Assembly (NCBI GenBank): GCA_020048595.1
Contig: JAIFMH010000122.1
Coordinates: 1-6,086, forward strand
Source of the DNA: Bacteroidota bacterium
GTDB taxonomy: Bacteria > Bacteroidota > Bacteroidia > Bacteroidales > UBA4417
Length of the DNA stretch: 6,086 bases
Direction of reading: 5' to 3'
The translations under genes were made by a program, and so were the position numbers. Under the pieces are notes generated by a model. It made no database searches and was not told the DNA's origin. It saw only the letters and a list, made by a program, of their open reading frames with translations. Numbering within the stretch: position 1 is the first letter of the stretch; every line of letters begins with the position of its first letter. Positions 1 to 6,086 of this stretch are shown piece by piece.

Positions 1-806
1 TGGCCATTGGCGTTTCCGATTATACCGATAACAATTTCGATTTGGCCTTTGCTGCAAAGGATGCCAGCGATATTGCAGCATTTTATGCAACCCAAACAGA
101 AACTTTCGGCACTGTTAAGACCCTAAAAATAGTTGATGTTCAGGCGACCAAAGAGAATATCATGCAGGCTCAAAACTTCCTCAAAGATTCTAAAATTGAT
201 GATGAAGTAATTATGTTTGTGGCGGGTCACGGCTTATTGGATGAGAAACTCGACTTTTATTTTGCAACGGCTGATGTCGATTTTTACCATCCTGCAGCAA
301 GAGGTGTTAAATATGATGAATTGGAATCGTTGATTGACTACATACCCGCCCGAAAAAAGCTCTTGCTAATTGATGCATGCCACTCGGGTGAGCTTGATAA
401 AGAAACAGTAGAAATTAGTAATGAGCAATTGGCTGCAAATACCAAAGGTGTTTCATCGCGCGGATTTAAAACACTCAAAAGCAACGACGATTTGGGCTTA
501 ACCAATGTCTTTGAATTGATGCGTACCCTGTTTTCCGATTTGAGGAAAGGTTCGGGTGCCATGGTTGTTTCATCCGCATCAGGCAAGGAGTTTGCCTTTG
601 AAAGCGCCGAATGGCAGAACGGGGTATTTACTTACTCATTTCTCGAAGGCTTGAAATCGGGTAATGCCGATAGCAGTAAAGACCAAACCATATCGGTTTC
701 AGAAGTTCGCGATTATGTTGGCAAGCGGGTTAATGAACTCACCAATGGTAAACAAACCCCAACTTCACGTACCGAAAACCTGGAGATTGATTTTAGGGTG
801 TGGTAA
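1..806 (+). CDS. Caspase-family (peptidase C14) protein, C-terminal part; 5' end outside window
   Basis: This is the C-terminal caspase domain of a larger protein. The frame is open from the left edge (first full codon at 3-5) and ends at TAA 804-806, giving 267 visible residues. The first visible residues, AIGVSDYTDNNFDLAFAAKD, match the first strand and helix of the caspase fold and align with residue 764 onward of the WD40-caspase at 2139-5219. No start inside the window is credible, because the TTG at 42 lies inside this conserved segment. The catalytic His is in VAGHG (codon 228-230) and the catalytic Cys in IDACHSG (codon 378-380). An Asp two residues before the Cys is the position that lines an acidic S1 pocket in metacaspases, so Arg/Lys specificity is inferred. 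A post-Cys linker contains SRGFK. An EF-hand-like loop lies at 669-704. The protein ends in DFRVW, like its paralogue. The missing N-terminus may carry WD40 repeats, but this cannot be seen. Confidence 0.93.
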   Translation, partial: AIGVSDYTDNNFDLAFAAKDASDIAAFYATQTETFGTVKTLKIVDVQATKENIMQAQNFLKDSKIDDEVIMFVAGHGLLDEKLDFYFATADVDFYHPAARGVKYDELESLIDYIPARKKLLLIDACHSGELDKETVEISNEQLAANTKGVSSRGFKTLKSNDDLGLTNVFELMRTLFSDLRKGSGAMVVSSASGKEFAFESAEWQNGVFTYSFLEGLKSGNADSSKDQTISVSEVRDYVGKRVNELTNGKQTPTSRTENLEIDFRVW

Positions 807-936
807 TGAGGCTAATTTTCGAATTTGTGGAAACTATATAAAAAAGTGATTTAGGAGAACAAAATTTGATAATTAAATGTATTGTTTATATAACTAGTAA
901 GAAATAATTAACATTTGAATAATTAAATTATCTGAT
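807..936 (+). promoter_or_regulatory. AT-rich leader upstream of the TPR-caspase gene pair; no clear promoter
   Basis: This 130-base spacer separates the first caspase gene from the TPR gene and is visibly more AT-rich than the flanking coding DNA. I looked for the Bacteroidota promoter pattern (TTG, about 19 bases, TAnnTTTG) and found only near misses with wrong spacing, such as TAATTTTC at 813-820 and TAACATTTG at 909-917. No hairpin followed by a T-run is evident after the first gene, so read-through from it into the TPR gene is possible. No purine-rich Shine-Dalgarno sequence precedes the ATG at 937, which is normal for this phylum. A promoter here is an inference from the spacing and composition only. 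Confidence 0.3.
865..928 (+). repeat. Imperfect direct repeat in the leader of the TPR gene
   Basis: TTTGATAATTAAAT at 865-878 recurs as TTTGAATAATTAAAT at 914-928, differing by one inserted A. The two copies start 49 bases apart, close to a whole number of helical turns, and the second ends 8 bases before the ATG at 937. This could be a pair of regulator-binding half sites, but AT-rich DNA produces such matches by chance. Confidence 0.3.
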
Positions 937-2139
937 ATGAAACGTACTAAACAATTTAGTTCTTTAGCTACATTGCTATTGTTATTTTTTATTATTCCGA
1001 GTTATGCACAAGATTGCTCCTCCGCTCAAGAATGCTATCAAAAGGGGCAGAGTCTGGGTTATACTGAAGAAGCAGTAAGCTACTTCACAAAGGCCGAATC
1101 ATTATGGACTGAGTTGGAAGGAAAGGAAAAGATGCTTTATATTCTAAACGCAAGAGGAAATACATTTTTTACTTTGAAGAACTATCCAAAAGCAATACAA
1201 GATTATAATAAAATTATCCAGCTAAATCCTGAGAGTAATATCGACCTTTCTGATGCCTATAATAGCAGAGGAAACGTAATGGCTGTGAATGGAAATCTAC
1301 AGGGTGCTATTGCATCATATACCAAGGCCATTGAAATAGCCCCGCCCAAACTAAACGCCATTATAAACAGAGCACTGGCCTATAAAAACTCAACCATGCA
1401 AGCCGAATGTATTGCCGACTATAAACAGGCTGCTGAATTGGGTTCATCCGTTGCTATTTCTCATCTGTATTACGATTTCAAAACAGATCACAGACCCGCC
1501 CAAAAAACCGCTCTTGCAGCAGATAAGGGTTGGCAGGATATTTTGCAACTAAAAAGTGAAGGGTCCGCTTTGATTAAAAGTGGTGATTTGGATGGGGCCT
1601 TAAAAAAATATGTGGAAGCAGAAGCGCTTTATAGGATAAGGGGGGATGAGGAAAATAACGTGAGTGCTATTGTAGAGCAAGCCTATATTTACCGGTTGAA
1701 AAAGAATTATACTAATGCTATCAGTACTGCCTCCAGAGCTGCCTCTAGTTCATATCCGACCGAATCGGCTTATACCGAGTTGGGCTATGCATTATTTGAG
1801 AGTGGTGACCAAGTGGCAGGATTTAATGCATGTTCCAAAGGACTTCAGAAATTCCCAAATAGTAAAGAAATACCTGGTGCCATGGCTTGGATGTATGCTA
1901 CAGCGGCGGCTGATTTATATGTGAAAAAAGACTATGTCACGGCTTATAACCTTTATTTCTCAGCTTATCGCACCGATCCCAACAGTGTTGCAGCTATAAA
2001 AATGGCTGGACATTCGGCCTACCAATGCAGTATGTTTCCGGAAGCATTAAATGCTTATTATATAGCTTTGGGGATGGATCCGTCGCTCCAGGCAGAGTTG
2101 GGTCAATACATCGATTACTTAAAAACTGTTGTAAAATAA
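937..2139 (+). CDS. Exported tetratricopeptide-repeat (TPR) protein, likely partner of the downstream WD40-caspase
   Basis: This gene encodes a complete protein of 400 residues. It starts at ATG 937, directly followed by a signal peptide: basic MKRTK, a leucine/phenylalanine-rich core at about 10-20, and PSYA before QD, suggesting signal peptidase I cleavage after Ala24. The mature protein is almost entirely helical repeats. Clear TPR units lie at about 66-99 (ending in YPKAIQDYNKIIQLNP) and 104-137 (GNLQGAIASYTKAIEIAP), with weaker ones at about 139-168, 205-235, 242-270, 276-309, 319-350 and 351-384. TPR arrays bind proteins and have no catalysis of their own. Cys27 and Cys33 lie just after the cleavage site and could form a disulfide outside the cytoplasm. 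The TAA at 2137-2139 shares its last base with the ATG of the WD40-caspase gene, implying one transcript and coupled translation, so I infer a physical or functional partnership. Export and the TPR fold are secure; the partner role is not. Confidence 0.93.
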   Translation: MKRTKQFSSLATLLLLFFIIPSYAQDCSSAQECYQKGQSLGYTEEAVSYFTKAESLWTELEGKEKMLYILNARGNTFFTLKNYPKAIQDYNKIIQLNPESNIDLSDAYNSRGNVMAVNGNLQGAIASYTKAIEIAPPKLNAIINRALAYKNSTMQAECIADYKQAAELGSSVAISHLYYDFKTDHRPAQKTALAADKGWQDILQLKSEGSALIKSGDLDGALKKYVEAEALYRIRGDEENNVSAIVEQAYIYRLKKNYTNAISTASRAASSSYPTESAYTELGYALFESGDQVAGFNACSKGLQKFPNSKEIPGAMAWMYATAAADLYVKKDYVTAYNLYFSAYRTDPNSVAAIKMAGHSAYQCSMFPEALNAYYIALGMDPSLQAELGQYIDYLKTVVK

Positions 2140-2141
2140 TG
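2137..2141 (+). other. TAATG stop/start overlap joining the TPR and WD40-caspase genes
   Basis: The TPR stop codon TAA (2137-2139) and the caspase ATG (2139-2141) share one base. The upstream bases are A/T-rich (TTGTAAAA) and contain no Shine-Dalgarno sequence, so initiation probably depends on ribosomes terminating on the TPR frame. This ATG, rather than any upstream in-frame codon inside the TPR gene, is the start because it opens directly onto a signal peptide. Confidence 0.8.
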
Positions 2142-5100
2142 AGATACGTATTCATTATCTCTTGTTTTATTTTGAGTCAAACGGCTTTTGGTCAAGATAT
2201 AAAGAACGCCGGTGATAACTACATGATGGTGCTCCGACCCATGGGTCATAAAGGCATCATATGGGATTTGAGCATTTCCTCCGATGAAAAATACATCATT
2301 ACTGCGGGACAGGACAAGACTGTAAAATTTTGGGATATTGAAAATGGACTGGAAGAGCGTGGTGAAGTACTCGGACACATTGGCAATGACATTTACGGTG
2401 CTGTTTATGCGGCACGGGTTTCCCCGAATGGCAAATGGCTTGCCACAACGGGCTACTTCGGTGATGTGGATGCACAAAAATATACTTGCGATATTCGAAT
2501 TTATGATATGGCTACCAAGGTAATCGTGCACGTTTTTAGTCATCATCTCGATGTGATGTCTGCTCTAAGGTGGAGTCGCGACAGTCGCTATCTGATATCT
2601 GCCTCAAAGGATCATGCCATTGGTATATGGGATATGGAGTCTTTCAGCCTCAAAACAGAACTTAAAGGACATGGAGACCAGGTGTTATGTGCCGATATCT
2701 TTGCAGACCATGTCGTTAGTAGTTCAAAGGACAATTTGATTATGTTGTGGGATGTAAATACCGGGAATAGCATCATGACTTCATTTGATCATTTTGGATC
2801 GGTTTCACAAGTAATCTTTGACCCTTCAGGGCAATACATTATTTCTGCGTCGCATGATAATACAATCAAAATTTTCAACAAAGACTTGACTCTTATTAAT
2901 AGTATTGCCACAGAAAATCCGGCCAGCGCCATGTCATTTTCAATTGATAAAAATTACCTGCTAGTCGGATTCGATGATGGAACCGTCAAGGTATTTCAAT
3001 TTTCATTGGGAACATTAACCGAAGTGGCAAGTTACAAGCCGCATACGGGAGGTTTTGTAGCGGGCATTGTAATGACCAAAGACAAGAAAATTATAAGTGC
3101 CGGTGGAACCGATAGCAACGTATCGGTTTATGAATTGAAGGATGGTAAAGCCGTCTTTTCGTTGGAGCCAGTGCAAAGCACACAAAAAGTTTGGAGTGCC
3201 GGTCTGGATGATGAAGTTATGGCATTTTCTACCGGATCATCAAATAGAATTTCCATAACAAGGGATATCGAATTTTCAAAAGGATTCAATTTCGTTAGTC
3301 GTGATTACAAAGACCTGGATAAATATAACTACCTCATGACCTTAACCATGGGTCAGGGTATTTCTGATCGCACTGCAAAGTTCAATGGATGTTTATATCA
3401 TTATAAAGCACCCATCTTTAGAATGGGAGCTTTAAAGGGTGAATTGCTTGATAATAAAGTGGTGGTTACTTATGCTCCGCTGGGCGAAGATGAATCATGG
3501 ACTGAACAGAAGGGAAATTTTACCGGTTATAAATATGGCGACATCGTTACACAAATATACAATCGATACAAAAAATACGGTTTCACTTTTACACCCGATT
3601 CTTTGGTGATCATAGCCGGGTCAGCCGGTTACCTGAAAGCGTTTGATTTGAGTGGCAAAATGGTGACTGATTTCATTGGCCACGAAGATGTTGTTTTCAC
3701 GATCAACATGTCAACGGATCGCAAATGGATTATCTCAGGGAGTTTTGACCATAGTATCCGATTTTGGGACACTGAGAAGGTGGGAAAGCAATCGGTGTTA
3801 AAGCCCGCTGCCACATGCTATTTTTCACAGTTTGGAGATTGGATCGTTGCAACGGATCAAGGATACTACATGAGCTCGAACCGGGGAGGCAAATACATTG
3901 GTTTTCACCAAAATAAAGGCTACCAAAAAGAAGCAAAATATTATCCATTCGAAAATTTCGACCTCAAATACAACCGTCCCGATAAGGTTTTGGAACGATT
4001 GGACATGGGTTCAGAAAGCCTAAGAAACATATTGAAACAGGCTTATCAAAAACGACTTCAAAAAATGGATATCAAAGAGGAAGTGTTGTCTGATGAATTG
4101 AGCCTACCTGAAGTAACTATAAACACAGTTGCCCAAGCTGTTATGACAAAAAGCTTCATTCTAAAGATTAAAGCAACGGATGAGAAATTTGAATTGGATA
4201 GATTGAATGTATTTGTAAATGATGTCCCAATTTATGGTTCTAAAGGAGTTAATGTTAAAAATTTTAAAAACAAGCAATCAATTGAGGTTACACTGGAAAT
4301 AGAATTGCTGCCCGGTAAAAACAAAATTCAGGTTTCTGCACTTAATAAAGTGGGTGTTGAGTCACTCAAAGAAACTGTAATAGTGCATTATGATGGCAAG
4401 CCCATTAAACCTGACTTGCATATTGTAACCATTGGCGTTTCGAAATACAACGACAGCAATTATGATTTAGATTATGCCAGCAAAGATGCTACCGATGTAG
4501 CTAATTTGTTTCAGAGTCACAACGAGCTTTACAATAAAATTTATATTCATAGATTTACAGATGCACTTGCCCAAAGGGAACAGATATTGACAGTGAAAGA
4601 AAAACTTAATCAAACGCAGGTGAATGATGAGGTGATCATTTTTGCAGCCGGACATGGACTTCTGGATGAAAAACTGGATTATTATTTTGCCACCCATGAT
4701 ATTGATTTCAATAATCCGGTAGAAAGAGGCCTGAAATATGAAGAATTGGAGGGGTTGCTGGATGGTATTCCCGCTCGAAAAAAACTACTCCTGATTGATG
4801 CCTGCCATTCAGGCGAGGTTGATAAGGACGAAATTAAATTGGTAAAAACTATGCTCGAAGGAAATGCGGTAAAAACAAGAGGATTTACCAAAAAACCTCA
4901 ACCGCTGGGTATAGATAATGTTTTTGAATTGATGAACGAGCTGTTTACCGATCTGAGGCGTGGTACGGGTGCAATGGTAATATCCTCTGCAGCGGGAATG
5001 GAGTTTGCTCTTGAGTCGGAAACATGGCAGAATGGTGTGTTTACTTATGCCTTAAAAGAAGCATTAATCACAAAAAAAGGGGATGCCAATGGAGATAGCC

Positions 5101-5219
5101 AAATTCAAATTTCAGAGCTCAGAAATTTTGTGTTTGATCGAGTAACTGAACTGACTAATGGCAAGCAACATCCAACTTCCAGAAGAGAGAATCTGGAATT
5201 TGATTTTAGGGTGTGGTGA
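2139..5219 (+). CDS. Exported WD40-repeat protein with C-terminal caspase (peptidase C14) domain
   Basis: This gene encodes a complete protein of 1026 residues. A signal peptide, MRYVFIISCFILSQTAFG, precedes QD, with likely cleavage after residue 18. WD40 blades follow at about 35-69, 78-127, 133-169, 176-209, 217-249, 259-289 and 300-336, several with GH and terminal WD/FWD signatures. A stretch at about 380-480 without WD40 character comes next, then further blades at about 484-511 and 514-546 (FIGHEDVV to IRFWD). A linker at about 600-655 contains FENFDLKYNRPDKVL, which I recall as common in such proteins. Residues 660-752 look like an Ig-like beta-sandwich. The caspase domain spans about 759-1026, with His839 in AAGHG, Cys889 in DACHSG, Asp887 as likely S1 acidic residue, Arg914-Gly915 in the post-Cys linker, and an EF-hand-like loop at 982-993. 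No transmembrane segment is seen after the signal peptide. The gene is coupled to the TPR gene. Proteolysis after Arg/Lys is inferred from the family; the substrate is unknown. Confidence 0.95.
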   Translation: MRYVFIISCFILSQTAFGQDIKNAGDNYMMVLRPMGHKGIIWDLSISSDEKYIITAGQDKTVKFWDIENGLEERGEVLGHIGNDIYGAVYAARVSPNGKWLATTGYFGDVDAQKYTCDIRIYDMATKVIVHVFSHHLDVMSALRWSRDSRYLISASKDHAIGIWDMESFSLKTELKGHGDQVLCADIFADHVVSSSKDNLIMLWDVNTGNSIMTSFDHFGSVSQVIFDPSGQYIISASHDNTIKIFNKDLTLINSIATENPASAMSFSIDKNYLLVGFDDGTVKVFQFSLGTLTEVASYKPHTGGFVAGIVMTKDKKIISAGGTDSNVSVYELKDGKAVFSLEPVQSTQKVWSAGLDDEVMAFSTGSSNRISITRDIEFSKGFNFVSRDYKDLDKYNYLMTLTMGQGISDRTAKFNGCLYHYKAPIFRMGALKGELLDNKVVVTYAPLGEDESWTEQKGNFTGYKYGDIVTQIYNRYKKYGFTFTPDSLVIIAGSAGYLKAFDLSGKMVTDFIGHEDVVFTINMSTDRKWIISGSFDHSIRFWDTEKVGKQSVLKPAATCYFSQFGDWIVATDQGYYMSSNRGGKYIGFHQNKGYQKEAKYYPFENFDLKYNRPDKVLERLDMGSESLRNILKQAYQKRLQKMDIKEEVLSDELSLPEVTINTVAQAVMTKSFILKIKATDEKFELDRLNVFVNDVPIYGSKGVNVKNFKNKQSIEVTLEIELLPGKNKIQVSALNKVGVESLKETVIVHYDGKPIKPDLHIVTIGVSKYNDSNYDLDYASKDATDVANLFQSHNELYNKIYIHRFTDALAQREQILTVKEKLNQTQVNDEVIIFAAGHGLLDEKLDYYFATHDIDFNNPVERGLKYEELEGLLDGIPARKKLLLIDACHSGEVDKDEIKLVKTMLEGNAVKTRGFTKKPQPLGIDNVFELMNELFTDLRRGTGAMVISSAAGMEFALESETWQNGVFTYALKEALITKKGDANGDSQIQISELRNFVFDRVTELTNGKQHPTSRRENLEFDFRVW

Positions 5220-5309
5220 TAGTAACTCATATGCTTAAACTGGCAAAAAACTGGTATTAGTAATGATTTAAAGTATAGTGAGTATATTTTAAGTTATTTT
5301 GATAGTATT

Positions 5310-5340
5310 AAAAAAGAGGCTACCCAAACGGATAGCCTCT
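5310..5340 (-). terminator. Intrinsic terminator of the minus-strand type IX cargo gene
   Basis: AGAGGCTA at 5315-5322 pairs perfectly with TAGCCTCT at 5333-5340. Two further C-G pairs extend the stem inward past a bulged A, leaving a loop of about five bases. Read on the minus strand, the hairpin is followed by six T residues (complement of the A-run at 5310-5315), the standard layout for Rho-independent termination, and it lies 42 bases past the stop codon of the minus-strand gene. On the plus strand the hairpin is followed by ATAATTACTA, a poor U-tract, so it would terminate the caspase operon less efficiently if at all. Confidence 0.82.
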
Positions 5341-5382
5341 ATAATTACTAGACAAATTAATAAAACTAAACCACCAACTTTT

Positions 5383-6086
5383 TTAATTTTTAATAAAAGT
5401 TGCTTGATATACTGCATCGTTTGAAATGGCACGAATAATATACAATCCGGATTTTAAGTTTTGTACATCTACAGGTTGATTTGGTAAAAGGTTACCGGTC
5501 ATTACAACAGTACCAAGACTGTTGACAATTTCCATTGCGGCTATATTTTCAACATTTTTAATGTATAATTTTTGTTGAACCGGGTTTGGATATAAGTTCA
5601 TTGTTTGAATATCCCTGCTAGCAATGCCAATCACTTGGTTGGTAATGGTAATTTCTAAAGTTCCTGAAACTCCGCTCCCATCCATAGCCGAACCAACTAA
5701 AGTAACGGTACCGTTACTTACTGCCTGAACCAAACCGTCTGCTGAAACAGTTGCACTGCCAGTCCCGTTTGTTACACTCCATTCAATATTTCTGTTATCG
5801 GCATCTACCGGTAAAACAGTTGCGGAAACCTGCAAGGTTCCACCGTTTATTGAAATGGTAGTACTACCAATTAGTTCAATGGATACGACCGGAATAAACT
5901 CCTGATTTTCCAACACTACGGTCTTTTGCCCAATTACTCCCATGTAATCATCGGCCACAGCTTTAATAATTACATAACCATTTTTAACAGCGGTTAATAT
6001 TCCATCAGAAGTAATGAATGCATTCGGTGAAACGTTATCAGAACTGTCAACCAGAGTAAGAGAATAAGATAACGTATCAGCATCCT
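5383..6086 (-). CDS. Type IX secreted protein with BIG2-like Ig domains, C-terminal part; 5' end outside window
   Basis: The minus-strand frame is open from the right edge (first full codon at 6082-6084) to TAA at 5383-5385, giving 233 visible residues. The GTG at 5956-5958 is not a start, because the frame continues upstream with coherent domain sequence. The visible part begins inside an Ig-like domain (DADTLSYSLTL, then ITSDGILTAVKNGYVIIKAV). A complete BIG2-type domain follows, from VVSIELIGSTTISINGG to GTLEITITNQ, with the usual VSADGLVQAVSNGTVTL signature. The last 75 or so residues form a type IX (Por) secretion sorting domain: MNLYPNPVQQKLYI, then a GLYII strand and the terminal TFIKN. 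From family knowledge, such proteins cross the outer membrane and are surface-attached or released. BIG2 domains suggest adhesion or spacing. Any enzymatic or binding head lies outside the window. It converges on the caspase genes, so it is a separate transcription unit. Confidence 0.93.
   Translation of the reverse strand, partial: DADTLSYSLTLVDSSDNVSPNAFITSDGILTAVKNGYVIIKAVADDYMGVIGQKTVVLENQEFIPVVSIELIGSTTISINGGTLQVSATVLPVDADNRNIEWSVTNGTGSATVSADGLVQAVSNGTVTLVGSAMDGSGVSGTLEITITNQVIGIASRDIQTMNLYPNPVQQKLYIKNVENIAAMEIVNSLGTVVMTGNLLPNQPVDVQNLKSGLYIIRAISNDAVYQATFIKN

Noticed and set aside
42..806. TTG at 42 as the start of the first caspase gene
   Set aside because: The frame is open to the window edge, and the residues before 42 match the conserved beginning of the caspase fold in the paralogue, so the gene is cut by the window rather than starting here.
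664..849. Small plus-strand open frame overlapping the end of the first caspase gene
   Set aside because: It is out of frame with a well-conserved caspase C-terminus and its translation shows no domain or export signal.
2025..2138. Extended start of the WD40-caspase inside the TPR gene
   Set aside because: The extra 38 residues lie wholly within TPR coding sequence, begin with a non-ATG codon and would bury the signal peptide; the ATG at 2139 fits far better.
2154..2165. Lipoprotein signal (IISC, Cys9) in the WD40-caspase
   Set aside because: The four residues fit a loose lipobox, but only five residues precede them and the hydrophobic core continues past the Cys to a good signal peptidase I site before QD.
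2115..2546. Minus-strand open frame of 143 codons
   Set aside because: It is antisense to the signal peptide and first WD40 blades, with no recognisable domain; it is a shadow of the real gene.
937..5219. Antiphage defence system with a caspase effector
   Set aside because: Both proteins carry cleavable signal peptides and there is no nucleotide-sensing, STAND ATPase, gasdermin or nuclease gene nearby, so a cytoplasmic defence role is not supported by this window.
5956..5958. GTG as the start of the minus-strand gene
   Set aside because: The frame continues without a stop to the right edge and encodes further Ig-like sequence, with no room for a signal peptide at this GTG.
1..6086. Mobile elements, tRNA or rRNA genes, CRISPR arrays
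   Set aside because: No transposase or integrase sequence, terminal inverted repeats, cloverleaf, or regularly spaced repeats were seen. The only long repeated similarity is the paralogous caspase coding sequence, including an 18-base match, TTGATTTTAGGGTGTGGT, at 787-804 and 5200-5217, which protein conservation explains.

Overview
The window looks like chromosomal DNA from a member of the Bacteroidota, probably one of the free-living lineages that use the type IX secretion system. Three things point there. The DNA is AT-rich with AT-rich spacers and no Shine-Dalgarno sequences before the starts. The minus-strand gene at the right edge ends in a recognisable type IX secretion (Por) C-terminal sorting domain with a YPNP motif. 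Secreted WD40-caspase proteins of this layout are, from general knowledge, common in that phylum.

Layout from left to right: (1) positions 1-806, plus strand, the 3' part of a caspase-family (peptidase C14) gene whose start lies outside the window; (2) positions 807-936, an AT-rich spacer containing an imperfect direct repeat; (3) positions 937-2139, a complete gene for an exported tetratricopeptide-repeat (TPR) protein; (4) positions 2139-5219, a complete gene for an exported protein of 1026 residues with WD40 repeats, a linker, a beta-sandwich-like segment and a C-terminal caspase domain, whose ATG shares one base with the TPR gene's stop codon; (5) positions 5220-5382, a spacer with a hairpin terminator whose U-tract serves the minus strand; (6) positions 5383-6086, minus strand, the 3' end of a surface or secreted protein with Ig-like (BIG2-type) domains and a type IX sorting domain.

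The core of the window is a small secreted caspase module: two paralogous caspase domains flanking a TPR gene, with the TPR and WD40-caspase reading frames translationally coupled. Both caspase domains keep the His and Cys of the catalytic dyad, both have DACHSG around the cysteine, both keep a conserved Arg-Gly in the linker after the cysteine, and both carry a 12-residue EF-hand-like loop near the C-terminus. My inference is that the TPR protein is a partner, adaptor or substrate of an extracytoplasmic, possibly Ca2+-responsive, Arg/Lys-directed protease. Nothing in the sequence identifies the substrate or the biological process. The convergent type IX cargo gene is probably an unrelated neighbour.
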